From positions 42,122 through 106,121 of the forward strand of contig WNNJ02001312.1 of the NCBI GenBank assembly GCA_012934845.2: a stretch of DNA of 64,000 bases. The letters are read 5' to 3'. Shown here piece after piece: positions 23,151 through 34,063 of this stretch (position 1 is the first letter of the stretch; every line of letters starts with the position of its first letter). The notes beneath the pieces were generated by a model, which saw only the letters and a list, made by a program, of their open reading frames with translations, made no database searches and was not told where the DNA came from. The DNA comes from Pomphorhynchus laevis. Taxonomy: Eukaryota > Acanthocephala > Palaeacanthocephala > Echinorhynchida > Pomphorhynchidae. A program made the position numbers and the translations under genes.

Positions 23151-23787
23151 TTAATATTTCTAATTGTTCATTTATATACATATCTTTTTTAATATTTTTA
23201 ACTCTATTTTTCCTATTCCTTTTATCACCATGACTTCTTGGTTTGCGTTTAACCGGATTATTATAATATAGTTGTTTATTATGTATTATACTACTTCTGC
23301 CAATTCCTTGTACCACGTCATTCAATCCTAATGGGTACATGGAATTAAGCGTTTTAATCCAAAAATCTTCTTTTTCTAATAGTTTTTGATTTAATATTGA
23401 AATGTTTTCTTCGATAATATGTTCTAAAATAAATAATTTACAGTTTTTAATATCATGTCCTATTAATCTCATATGTTTATGAAATATAGTTTGACTATTA
23501 TGCTGTATATTATATATGTGTTGCCTAAACCTAGTTTTTAACATTTGATATGTTTTTCCTATATATTGCAATCCACATGTGCATTGTATTAGATACACTA
23601 CACCTGCGGTATTGCAGTTACAATTATTATTAATATTTAATGAAAAACATTTGTTTGTCGTATTACTTACGATACAATTATTATTATTTATAACATCACA
23701 AACTATACAATTTTTTCTGTTACATTTAAAAGATCTAAAATTGAAATCATTAGTACTTACGTATTTTTCCAATATTGTTGAGTACAT
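23125..23787 (-). pseudogene. Naiad N-terminal GIY-YIG endonuclease domain
   Basis: 220 residues. A Cys cluster (CNRKNCIVCD) opens the domain, as in all Penelope-type endonucleases. Next come GVVYLIQCTCGLQYIGKTYQ (the GIY and YIG strands with their spacer Cys), TRFRQHIYNIQ with the catalytic Arg, and EKEDFWIKTLNSMYPLGLND with the catalytic Glu and terminal Asn. All expected active-site residues are visible. The domain should make the target nick. After KQLLVIIS a frame break (about 23150) separates it from the linker, which is otherwise open. Confidence 0.9.
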
Positions 23788-24223
23788 GTAACTTTTAAGT
23801 CATAATTTTTAACGTTGCTTTTTCGGTGTCGCCACCTAGTTTAGTTGACTCAGACTAAACTTACAACGGGCCATCCAGCAGCATCTGACAGGGGGCTGCC
23901 CTGCTTAAGGCGGTTGCAGGCTGGAACAAGATCTATAAAGATCTACCACCTTCACTCCACGCGCTACGCGACCTAGCTATTGGCCATTACCTGGTCTCTT
24001 AAACGTGATCACGTGAAGCAGTTTACATTTTAAAGTGTAAACACCTTGGGATGCAAACTTCTCCCTTTTTTAAGAATTAATAATTCATCAAACTTGTTTG
24101 AAAATAAGAAAAAATAATAGTAAAGTCGTAACCAATAATACATAGTTTCAGTATTTCTGACAGAGGTCATATTACCGGGAAAACAAAGTCCACAGGTCAA
24201 TAATAACATGTCAGTAGAACAAA

Positions 24224-24467
24224 TTAAATCAGCTAACTGAGTCTACGTATTGTTATATAATTATAAAATAAACAAAACATAATAATGCTAAATCAAAATT
24301 TAATAATTAAATAATAAAATTAATAATTGTTTTTAGATTTTCTATAATTTAAATCAAGTTAAAAAATAAAAATAAAAAATAAAATTTAAAATAAACGTCA
24401 TTTTTATGAATTGACTAATAAATAACAGACGTTGTATCATAATAAGAATTAGAGGTCATCAGGAGGA
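24224..24467 (-). repeat. Naiad pseudo-LTR, 5' copy, truncated
   Basis: About 244 bp matching the last four fifths of the repeat. It lacks the structured start and stops within the aggtcatcaggagg region. Partial upstream pLTRs are usual for Penelope-like elements. Confidence 0.85.
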
Positions 24468-24474
24468 TGACCCC

Positions 24475-25896
24475 TAAGTATTAATAATATTTTAATAAAA
24501 GTATTAATAATATTTTTTTTCTAACGAATAATTTTTATTAATAATAAATTACGAATACACATTATACCCGCAAATGGGCATTAGTTCAACGATACAAATC
24601 ATTGTCTACAATTTCTTCTGAGAAAACCTGATTCAAGCTGTTTAACTTAGTTCAGTCTGACTGTATTGCACCGTTCTTGCATAAACTTGGGGCTCGTAAA
24701 CATGCTGAGGCGGAGCGGGCTATTTCAATGGATATTTTCCTTTTGATCCGAGTGAGCGTTTCGGCGTATTCTGCATTCGTTCGGCGAGAGATTGCACCAG
24801 AAAGGGTTTTCAGTAATTTGATTGCCTGATCCCCCAATCCACCAGATGAAGATAAAACGAACGGAATGAATGTCCCTCGTTCCACCTCCATTATTCTTTC
24901 ATTGTATTTAGACAATTTTCGTTGTTCATTGTACTGAAAATTTGCTTCGAGAGATCTAGAGCTACTGGCCTGAGCAAAAACCGAAAAAACCGTAACGTCT
25001 AGAAACGTCCGCTCAAACCAATCGTTGCCAAGTCCAGAACAAACAATATCAAGCCGGGCACTAATGTCACGTATAGTTGTGCGTTCCATAAATTTTAGAT
25101 TTGCAGGTACTGTGCTTAGGACCGGCTCCGTGTTCACAGAGTTACACACTCGAGAAAGCTCTATGGCAAGTATGTCCCTTATAGCGTTGTGGCGTATAAT
25201 AGGAAGGCCCCCGTTTCTACAAGCAAGTGCATGACTTATATCCAGCTTCTCACCACAAGGACAAAAACGATTCGTCAGGTCTGAAGGCACTTGTCCATAA
25301 CGGCTGTCTATGGCATCTTTGAATTGATTGGAAGATAGATTGTGCTTTTCGGTTGATAGAGGCAATGCACTTAACCACGATGATGCACCTGATCGCATCG
25401 CATGCGAAATCGCGTTGTGAACTGAAGAATCGAAATTGTCAGCTACGCTATGTAGTCGCTCTTTCAACCTGCTCATTCGTATGGAAGTAATCTCTAGTAA
25501 TCTTGATTTTTGAATATCATAAAGAGCTTCTGCTTGGTCACCGATGTCATACGTTGATGCGAGAGATAATGAGCTATCGTACTCTAGACTCAATGTAAAG
25601 GTGGGGTCCACAATTCCAAGTCCTCCCAGCTTTAAAGGAGATGTGAGTAACACCTTACAAATCTGGTTTAGATTCCAATCTGCGAAAAGGGGAAGAAGAT
25701 CATCTCTAAGTGCAGATCCCAAGTCCGTTAACCAGTCTTCATGACACTTGCTTGTTCGTAAAGAAAAGATCCATTTCATTTGGACTGAGTTTATCAGGCC
25801 GCAGTATGCAACGTGCGGATCGATGTTGGCAACCACTTCTAGTTTTCGCACAAGTGCGGTCCATTTGTATGCTTTCAACCGGATAGTCTCTTCCAT
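24475..25896 (-). mobile_element. RLE-LINE copy a, 5'-truncated
   Basis: 3' half of a LINE whose protein ends in a Cys/His finger and a PD-(D/E)XK restriction-like endonuclease. It starts abruptly inside the RT thumb at an ATTATTATT tract (about 25897-25915), where it abuts the 3' end of an APE-LINE. Its 3' untranslated end holds cccgcaaatgggc (about 24569-24581), the reverse complement of the terminal hairpin motif shared with other copies. Confidence 0.85.
24652..25896 (-). pseudogene. RLE-LINE polyprotein, C-terminal 414 residues
   Basis: One uninterrupted frame. Residues 1-130: post-RT thumb region (HVAYCGLINSVQMKW, SPLKLGGLGIVDP). About 170-200: SGASSWLSALPL. About 205-235: finger CPCGEKLDISHALAC ... 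H. About 265-330: nuclease core with ARLDIVCSG and ERTFLDVTVFS, the two Asp and following residues of the PD-(D/E)XK fold, then KYNERIMEVERGTFIPFVL. End: GGLGDQAIKLLKTLSG. Families with this C-terminus are common in marine and freshwater invertebrates and cleave DNA for target-primed reverse transcription. RT core missing through 5' truncation; the remainder has no stops. Confidence 0.85.
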
Positions 25897-25904
25897 TATT
25901 ATTA

Positions 25905-27700
25905 ATAATAATGTAGAGGAAATTTATTAGGGCACTGCGTCTCTCGACTTGGCCAAATGAAAGAAATTAAATAAAACATTGTGCAACGACTTCATTTGAG
26001 ATAATATCAATATTTGATAGTCCACCGCTAGTTCCCAACAGGCAAAAGAAATTTAGCAGGTTTATCAGGTTAGCCGTAAACTTAACCTATCGATCTCCTT
26101 CAAAGATTTTTGCGCTAACACCGGGCACTCAAATACGTGGGATAAAGACTCACATCTATCACCACAGAAAAAAAACACACACGAAACTCCACAGGTATGC
26201 GAGTGCGAAAAAACTTGTCGTGATATCCGTGTAAAGAAACCCTCCAAATGAGGGGGCGTTTAGAAGCACACGGAGACTGCCAACTCGTTTGCTTATTAAC
26301 TGGTGAAGTGTACAGATGATGATCTAGCTTGCTAACCTTATCTGTAAAGTCTTTTTTATTTTGAATATAATGTACCGTATCTTGTGCTCCGATCATATTT
26401 CGTAAATACTCCGTACATAACTCGACTTTAGATTAAACATAAACCGCAGTCGTCGAGCACTTTAGAGAGACGCCTACAACACGCTTAATGAATCTGCCTT
26501 TACATTTGTCGATCTGCGCAAAATTAGCCGTCGTGAGGTCTGTCCAGATTGCTGAAAGCGCGTACGACAAAATCGGTAGAAGCATGACATGAAAATACTG
26601 AAGAGCACCACCAAAGGAAAGCTTACCTAAACATTTAACTCGCGAAGTGGCTATGACGATTTTCGCACATTTATTTTCGATATGAAGCTTAAAAGACGAC
26701 CTACTTGTCAATAGCATCCCCAAGTACGTGTATTGACTACTGAACTCTACCTTCCTGCTGTTTAAACTAATCTCGTCATGCGAGCACAATCTGCCACCTT
26801 TACGAAACTTTACTACCTTTGTTTTATCGATATTGACTTCAATTAGATTATTTGAACAGTAGTTAGCTAGAGCAGTGGTTACGTTTTGAGCCGATTCCAG
26901 ATCTTTCGTTAGAATAACTAAGTCGTCAGCGTAAAGAACAGAACTTAAAGTTTGACATTCGATACTCAGATGAGACGGCAAATCATGGATATAAACAGAG
27001 AAAAGGATAGGGCTGAGCGGATCTCCCTGCATCACACCGCGGCTAGCAATTATTGTGTCTGATGAAGTAAGTCCGTCGAAGACATTTAATGAATTGGCAT
27101 AGAGGATATTGCCTAAGAGTTTCAGCATACGACCAGATATCCGGAAATCCATCGACAATTTACGGGTGAGTATTTCTCGATTAACCGAATCAAAGGCTTT
27201 TTTAAAGTCAACAAAGATAGCATATAAATGACTCTTGCGTTCGAATTGTAATAACACTTGTTCACGAACTACCTTGATTGCATCCACCGTTGATCGGTGA
27301 GGTCGGAAACCAAATTGTTCTGGCGGCAACAGATAATCACGGTGTTTCGATAATCGATTGGTTATAAGAGTGGACAAAAATTTATAGGTATGATTTAGCA
27401 GGGCAATTCCACGGTACGAGTTGGTATCACTTATATCCCCATTACCCTTATACAAGATTTTTATTACAGCTTGCTTCCATGACACCGGCATTTAAAAATC
27501 GTATAGGATACAATTGAATAAATGTAGCCAATAACTCGATAATGAATAAAAGGAATCTTTAATTTGTTCAACACAAAGTTGGTCAAGGCCGGCCGCCTTA
27601 TTATTAGACATAGAAAAGAGAGCAAGTTCCAATTCGGGCAATGAAAATGGAGCATTTAGTTGGTCAGTGCCACTGTCCAAGCATGACAGTGTTACCAGCG
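25905..27700 (-). mobile_element. APE-LINE copy 1, 5'-truncated
   Basis: 3' part of the same family as 44195-48370 and 57331-61815. It begins at about 27700 in a TAATAATAATATCAT microsatellite and ends in ATTATTATT at about 25910. Only RT and C-terminal finger remain; ORF1 and endonuclease are absent. Confidence 0.85.
26065..27700 (-). pseudogene. APE-LINE RT and C-terminal finger, broken
   Basis: Frames: 27737-27492 (KAAGLDQLCVEQIKD); 27491-26433 with PVSWKQAVIKILYKGNGD, NSYRGIALLNHTYKFL, QFGFRPHRSTVDAI, FVDFKKAFDSV, SRGVMQGDPLSPILFS, VLYADDLVIL, KVVKFRKGGR and YTYLGMLLTS; then 26396-26115 and 26247-26065, which end in the finger C-x3-C ... C ... SLSHVFECP. At least three frame breaks, all in the last third or at the start of the RT. 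All RT catalytic motifs are still present. Read alone, the 352-residue segment looks like an intact RT core. Confidence 0.85.
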
Positions 27701-27759
27701 CATTATTAATAATAATATCATAACATAATAATATCATATATTAACATCATAATAATAAT

Positions 27760-28182
27760 AATTTATCATTTCAAAAATTAGATAATCTTATCTACAAATT
27801 ACTTTATTTGAAGTAATATACAGAAATGTACATACACCATTGGAGCAGCCAGCCTTGTGGATGTAGCGTTGAATCGCGATACAGACGACCTGAGTTCGAA
27901 TCTGATCAGCACCAACCCATGTTGATTAGTACTGTGCTTGTATCAAGAATAGGAACAATACATGTGAGGATAATGTCGAGTAGCAGTTAGAACTTGATAC
28001 ATATTTTAAACTAGGTTTCTATAAAAATAACATCAAGCAGAAAAAAGTAAAATATATAAATCAACACAATAATATAAAGAATAAATTTAAACTCTTAGGC
28101 GATAAATGTATATTAATAATAAATAATATACTTTGCATTGGAATATAATACTAGATAATCAAATTTCATCAGAGGAAATACG
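27760..28182 (+). mobile_element. Chimeric SINE: tRNA-like head fused to Naiad 3' end, copy 1
   Basis: 27760-27840 is an AT-rich lead shared with copy 2. 27841-27912 resembles a tRNA gene, with a good B box (GAGTTCGAATC, 27892-27902) and a poorer A box region around 27855-27872. From about 27990 the sequence is Naiad C-terminal coding DNA (FKLGFYKNNIKQKKVKYINQ), ending in gaggaaatacgtcat (28172-28186). The head-tail junction (gtagcagttagaacttgata) is the same as at 36405-36423. The element follows a TAA/ATC microsatellite and is joined directly to a second Naiad fragment. Confidence 0.65.
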
Positions 28183-29298
28183 TCATCCAACAAGATATAA
28201 AACGCCAATCCAACAAAATATAAATCATCAAGTATATATAAATATATAGATAAAATTGAATTAATAGGATCCTTAAATATTTTAATAAATCAAAATTATT
28301 TAAAGGTAGGGACATCTATATTTAAACAAATAAAAAGTGTTCAAATGGAAGGCCATAGTAGACCAATTATAGCTGACTTATTTTAAGCTTATAGAATATG
28401 AATTTGTTCATAACTGTTTAAAAAATAAATCTAAATTATATAAAGATATGAAATATATGTTTCGATACATTGATGATATATGTGTATTTAATTCTAATAA
28501 TTTTTATTCAATTAGTGAGCACATTTATCCAGAAAGCCTTATTCTTAACAAAACCAATATTAATGATAAAGAAGGTGTATATCTAGATATGAACATTAAA
28601 TTAACATTAACTAAAACTACTATTAATTTATATCGTAAAGATGACATATTTAAATTTACAAGAAACATATTTTTGCATGAGCATTCATGCATACCATATA
28701 ATATAAAATATAATACATTAAATAATGAAATTTTAAGAATTGCAACAATATGTAATGATATTGGCTTTCTTCAAAATCATTTAAATAATTTAATAGATAC
28801 ATATTTTAAACTAGGTTACTATAAAAATAACATCAAGCAGAAAATAGTTAGATATATAAATCAACACAATAATATTAAAAATAAATTTAAACTCTTTAGT
28901 GCCAAATTTTTATGGATGGATAATAAATAATATACTTTGTATTAATAAGATGAATAAGATATTATATAATCAAATTTTAAAAGAGAAAATATGTCCTTAG
29001 CACGTTTTTGGCCCCGCTGCTATGTTAGGTTTAGGAATTAGGGGCATAAACCTGATAACATAGAAGTTCCTCCTGATGACCTATAATCCTTATTCTTATA
29101 CAATGTCTGATATTTATTAGTCAATTCATAAAAATGACTATTATTTTAAATTTCAGTTTTTTATTTTAACTTGATTTAAATTATATAAAATCTTGTAACA
29201 ATTATTTATTATAAAATATTATTAAATTTTGATTTTGCATTATTATGTTTTGTTTATTTTATAATTATATTAATTGTAGACATGGTTAGCTGATTTGA
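28183..29298 (+). mobile_element. Naiad fragment, 5'-truncated, in block A copy 1
   Basis: Starts within the RT. It includes a 160-residue open frame at 28448-28930 with YMFRYIDDICVF, YLDMNIKLT and HEHSCIPYNIKY, followed by the last residues FLWMDNK and a complete pLTR (about 29008-29297). The part before 28448 is broken. It shares changes with 38930-40030 and 48371-49388 that are absent from 20699-24474, so the three were duplicated rather than inserted separately. Confidence 0.85.
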
Positions 29299-31640
29299 TT
29301 TTCTGAAGATGATCAAGGAGCTATCGAAATATCGTGAATCTTTGTAATAAAACTAATCTCACTCTTTTCTTCACACCTATAAATTAAAAAAGCTCTGAAG
29401 CAAAAATAAATTAATGTTTTTGATAGTCGTCGAAACGTTGGCAAGTTGTAGTAAATATCCGGCTTTTCATTACTATAACGATTTTAACAAGGATCTTAAT
29501 AATATATTTTTAATGAAAGATAACAGCGATATAGTAAGGTTGCTAATTTGTGCAAACTTAATTTTTAGTGCGTGTTAAGTTATGTGAGTTTGGATAGCTG
29601 TCATTTAAACGAAATGCTGTCAATAGACTAACAAATTGTAATCGTCATTGCTATAGAAATGTAAAATCACAATTATTTCCAACTTGAAACACACTTTTGA
29701 GTTTTTCAATTTGTGTGTAGATAATTTACACACAAAACAGATATAGAGCTAGAGTATAAATTCAAATTTCTAAGATTTTTTTGTAAGAAACGAGAGAAAA
29801 ATCTAAACAGGTAAGTTTTTAAATTTCAGTATCAAACATTAAATGCTGCATATGCCGATATAGGTAGTATCTATATTTACCGCTAAGCTACTAAAGATCT
29901 TTTGTAAAATAAGGTACACAATAAATAACTATTAAATTCATATTTTATAAACTTATTTACTTACAATCAATTGATTATGTTTAAATCGTACAACTTACAT
30001 ATCGATGTATTGCTTAAATAATGTTTAACAGTTATTATGACCATTTGTGTAATTGATGTTTTAATGCACACTTACTTACGAAAATGGACACGCTAAACTT
30101 GTATCAACGAGTACTTTTAGTTTTCCATCATAAATTAATGAAATTATTTGTATTTTAAAATATGAGATAAATCATCATCTCAGATACATTAGAAAAGTAC
30201 CGCAAATTGATTGATCATGATTTGTAACATCAAAGAATCAATATTTAGCGTATCTATTATAGTCATGAATTCTTTATTATTTAGTCATAAGGCTTAAACA
30301 ATTATAACTTTCGTCTAGTTCCTATAATGTTTTGAAACCAGATAACTATGCAATAATTTTAGTAATTGCTTAACAATATCAACAAAGGTTCATCGCATTT
30401 ATAGTTTGCGTTTCGTCAATCTACTCAAACACAATTTATAATTTGGAAGAAATCGAAAAGCACAAACAACATTCTGAAAATGTTTCCTTTGTAAGCTGAA
30501 AACAATAACCGAAAAAATTGGCCAGCAGATTTAATGTTTTAGTTAAAAACATCAAAATGTTGCTCGAGAATTTTCTCATGCATATCTGAACAAATTTATC
30601 TGCAGTTTTACGACTTATTCGAAAAATTTAAAAAAATAAACAACTATGCGTCATCAAATTTTCAAAATCAATTTTCTTCTGTTCTTTATAATTCTCAAGT
30701 TCAATTTAAAAATATTAATTTATTATTTAAAATATTAATGGTTTAAAGATGCTTGTAGAAGCAAGCCAAATTTAAAATTAAATTTGTATCGCCGATCATG
30801 TGGATTATTGCCGGTGAAATTAACTGACGATCAACAATTTTACCGATGAATTTTTGTAAATATTGTAAATTTTTATATTTAGAAAATTCAAATTTTAAAA
30901 ATTTACTATTTTTGTACATAAAATAGAAGAAAATTTATTAAATCGATTAATAATGTGGAGAGTTTTATAAATATTGAGTGTAACATTTTTTACACAATTT
31001 AATAGATAATTAATCACAATCAAATCAAATGATTTTATGAAAATATTGTTAACGACAAAAACGTTATTTTTCTAACTTATAAAATTCCAAATGTAATATA
31101 AATATATAAAGTTGAATATAAAGTTTAAATATAAAGTTGAAAATTAAATTTAAAATATAAAGTTAAGAATCTGATTGATTTAATATGCTTTTAATCCACA
31201 TGAAATTTATACAAATTTTTCTGACTTTGGATAAATTTACATTTTCTGTCTATTTCTATACAAATTATTTTGATTAAAAAAACAAAGTTTAAAATTAATT
31301 TGATATATTTCACATTAACCAATTGCTCACATAAATAGTTTGAGAAATTGCTTCTAATCGGATAATAGACGCGATAGTTTTGAAAAAATAAGTATATTCG
31401 GGTATTTGTCTGCTTCGTGAGTTCAGAGAAAGAACGTATGTTGCTGTTGGGTCATGTAGTAAATACTGATCTCGTTGTAATGAGAAAAGTTTAATCGGCG
31501 GTTGTCAAATTGATATAACAATTTATGTCTTCTCGACAATTGAAATAATTGTCACGCTTGAAATTTGAAGTAATCCAAGTAAGGATAAAACGAATTTAAC
31601 AAATAGACAAATTATTTATTAAATAACTAAACAACATGAC
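29299..31640. other. AT-rich spacer of block A, no gene
   Basis: No coding potential and no recognised transposon in any of the three copies. It is probably the upstream region of the small membrane-protein gene. The first 275 bp recur, more diverged, at 37739-38022. Confidence 0.6.
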
Positions 31641-31642
31641 AG

Positions 31643-31660
31643 TGCATATATATAAATTGA
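31643..31660 (+). promoter_or_regulatory. Putative TATA box of the small membrane-protein gene
   Basis: gcatatatataaattgag lies about 75-85 bp upstream of the ATG, in otherwise mixed sequence, and is conserved in copies 2 and 3 of block A. A transcription start some 30 bp downstream would give a short leader. Confidence 0.45.
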
Positions 31661-31730
31661 GTAAAACAACTTTCATGTATCTTTTTAACAGATACGCTAG
31701 CAAACAATAATAGTGCAATTTCAGTAAGAA

Positions 31731-32081
31731 ATGAGTGGTTCATCAACGAGCGGGGCTAGTAACCAACCAATGGATATGGAGGCAGCTTGTAGCAATGGGG
31801 GCTTTAACTACAAAATGCAACAGATAGGATTTGCACTGTTGTGTCAATCTTCAAACCAGATCCTTAATCAGTAAGTTTTAGTATTCGCTTTTAAATAATT
31901 TAATTTTTGTAGGTCTCTTGGTATATTACTCGTTATTGGATTCCCGACGGCAGTGGCTATATTGATATTTGTTCTTTCGGCAATTTTATGCAGTCAATGT
32001 GCAAAACGAAGAAATATGAGCAAGAAGCAATACGGCAGGTACTATGTCGAGTCGCGTAGAAGAAGAAGCCACAGCAGATGA
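31731..32081 (+). CDS. Small single-pass membrane protein (102 aa), two exons; block A copy 1
   Basis: Exon 1 is 31731-31870 and exon 2 is 31913-32081, with a 42-bp phase-2 intron (GTAAGT ... TTTTTGTAG). Product: a Ser/Gly/Asn-rich N-terminus (MSGSSTSGASNQPMDMEAAC), a middle part with IGFALLCQSS, a transmembrane helix of about 22 residues (ILLVIGFPTAVAILIFVLSA) ending at LCSQC, and an Arg-rich tail (KRRNMSKKQYGRYYVESRRRR). The positive tail suggests a cytosolic C-terminus. I recognise no family. Conserved splice sites, an open frame and a nearby TATA box argue for a real host gene. Exon 2 is intact in copy 3 with few replacements. Confidence 0.65.
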
Positions 32082-32389
32082 CAATAATTCAAGGCAACCT
32101 TAAAAAACATCTATATAAATGAACTATCATTTTGTTTGAAGAGAATTATGTGAACCAAAAAGTTGCTTTTCAAGTGTTTGCTATAAACAATTGATGCAAG
32201 TTAATTTCTGCATTTTGAGTCGTAAATTATAGTAAAATAGAAACGTTTATTCCATATTTTTCAACTGTTGAACGGTTTTTATAATTTGGTAGTTATTAAA
32301 AGAAAACAAATCAAAATAAAAACCTTCATGTATAATAGCTGACGTCTGATTACTGTGCTCGCCTCTACATACACTAGAAGAAATTAAAT

Positions 32390-32628
32390 AACCCTATCAA
32401 ATGTCAACTGCATCTGACAGCAACTCTATTCCTGTTGTCATCTTCTCTCTCAAGTCCCTGCCGGATTGGCTGTAAGAATTGTTTACAGGGTGGAGATATA
32501 TATTATTTATAATTATTAATTATTTGAATATTTGAAAAAATATAGCATGTTTTTTTAAATTATAAATTATATAAAATACGTATACTCAGTTAGCTGATAT
32601 GATAATGTAATTATAATGTATTTAGGGA
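32390..32628. repeat. 0.24-kb insert with a Naiad pLTR-like end
   Basis: Absent from block A copy 3, where aataaccc runs directly into ttagggattctg at about 52807-52822. Its right end (aaatacgtatactcagttagctgat) resembles the end of the Naiad pLTR; the left 150 bp (catctgacagcaactc ...) matches nothing else here. It could be a small non-autonomous element. Confidence 0.55.
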
Positions 32629-33580
32629 TTCTGTTTAGCAGATAAGTTATTATTGATCTGTAGTTTTCTGGTAAAAAAATTGATTTCTGTCAAAAATATT
32701 ATAAACAGAAAATACAGTTTACAAAATAAGATTAACAAATTATTCAGTTATTTATAAAATTAAAGGATTAAAGCAGAATTCCAAAAGAAAATATGGCATC
32801 AAAAGGCTATATTTCATTGGTGTTTTAAATGATTGTTTTTATTTATTTATCAGAGTACTAGCAAAGTTTACACAAGAATTATAAAAAGCTATATTGCTAA
32901 TCAATCAGTATGGTCATGGAGGTAAATTTGGTGATTGCAAATGCAATCTAGTAATGAATTTTGTTTAATAAAATTTTTAACTTAGTTTGTTATTAAAAGT
33001 TACAGTTTTAGTGTTTTGGTAATAATGAGTATGTAAGAATTAGTTTTACTTGAACAATTAATGTTCAAATGAATGTTCCCAAATATTCGGTATGTATTCC
33101 AGTCTGTCTCAGCGAAGCAGAAGTTCCGTTGACGATTTAAAATACTATGGATCTTTTATAATATACACCAAATTTCCGCATTGGAAGGTGTATGACTGTT
33201 CATAGATGGCACATTATTTTTCGATAATTCATGTGATCTACGTTCAAAAATCGTAGCTATGATAGATTATATGTTCTAAATATATGTCTATGATAGATAT
33301 AATTATGTAAATATTTACTATTGAATTAATTTATCTTTTGTTTTATTGTTCCTTTGTATATTCAAATATATTTTATATTAACGAATATCTGTGATTGAGA
33401 ACTATTCATTTTGTTTTGTAGTAATAGCAGCTTGAAGTAAGTTTTCATATTATTTTTTATTGGTCGGTTTTGATTGGTTTTTCGTATTCCTTCATTGGTC
33501 GGTTTCATATTATTCTCGTGTGATTCTTTTAATCTTATAATTATTAATGATATTATTATAATATTATGCTCCATCAATGT
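32629..33580. other. Gene-free part of block A downstream of the small gene
   Basis: AT-rich, matched at 52810-53770. Short reading frames in both orientations are not conserved in any way beyond the duplication. Nothing recognised. Confidence 0.55.
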
Positions 33581-33594
33581 GTTAGTGCGGTGCA

Positions 33595-34060
33595 TTGAAT
33601 ACTCTTCCGCATGTATTTTCTTGTCCACAGTGCGGCCTCCCTTCGATGAGACACGACATTGTACGCGACCTCATTGCACAAAATCTCTTAGAAATTTGCA
33701 ACAATGTTCAAATTGAACCCACGCTGAGTCCAATTAATACGAAGGTTCGCTTTACTAACAACGTGACAACAACCGATAGAAAGGCAAGACTCGACATTGT
33801 GTGTTCCGAGCTCTATGGAGACAGGACAGAGCGTACTTTTCTTGACATATGCGTTTTTAACGCACACGCTCAGTCCAATACCTCAAGGAGCATAACTTCT
33901 TGCTCTGAATTTCATGCGTCGCGAAAAAGGAGCAAATATCTTGAAAGAATCGTGGAGGTCAAGCATGCTTCTTTTACTCCCGTTATCCTCTCAAGTTACG
34001 GTGAAATGGGCAAGGAATGCGAACACTGTTCCAAAAGATAGCAGATGAAACGGCTCGGAA
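33595..34060 (+). pseudogene. RLE-LINE fragment: finger and restriction-like endonuclease (block A copy 1)
   Basis: 148 residues: NTLPHVFSCPQCGLPSMRHD (Cys/His finger), KARLDIVCSELYG and ERTFLDICVFNAHAQ (PD-(D/E)XK core), KYLERIVEVKHASFTPVIL. It is preceded by AT-rich DNA rather than an RT, so strongly 5'-truncated. A frame break follows GEMGKEC. The fragment is cut at 34060, where another RLE-LINE begins on the other strand. Confidence 0.85.
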
Positions 34061-34063
34061 CTA

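Larger units (their letters stand above)
20699..24474 (-). mobile_element. Naiad: Penelope-like element with N-terminal GIY-YIG
   Basis: 3.78 kb on the minus strand. Order in the sense direction: partial pLTR (24467-24224), 5' untranslated region (24223-23790), GIY-YIG endonuclease (23787-23125), linker with a CxC motif (about 22745), RT (22700-21214), C-terminus (to 21072), complete pLTR (to 20699). The permuted order and the CxC linker define Naiads (Craig, Arkhipova and colleagues, 2021). Three frame breaks interrupt the single reading frame. Block B copy 2 at 42684 lacks the insertion: there the sequence passes from aatgaataaa straight to gtattaataat, which resumes here at about 24475. 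Confidence 0.9.
28183..34060 (+). repeat. Segmental duplication, block A copy 1
   Basis: Order: Naiad 3' half; 2.4-kb AT-rich spacer; small membrane-protein gene; about 1.5 kb downstream; RLE-LINE end. Copy 2 (38930-42677) keeps it up to exon 1 of the small gene. Copy 3 (48371-54440) keeps all of it. Identity is high over kilobases of non-coding DNA, so the duplications are recent. A 0.24-kb insert at 32390-32628 is special to copy 1. On the right it breaks off at 34060 inside the RLE-LINE. Confidence 0.9.

Noticed and set aside
33362-33716. Overlapping reading frames on both strands, repeated at 53533-53905
   Set aside because: Conserved only through the block duplication. The plus-strand one is a frame-shifted reading into the RLE-LINE finger region.
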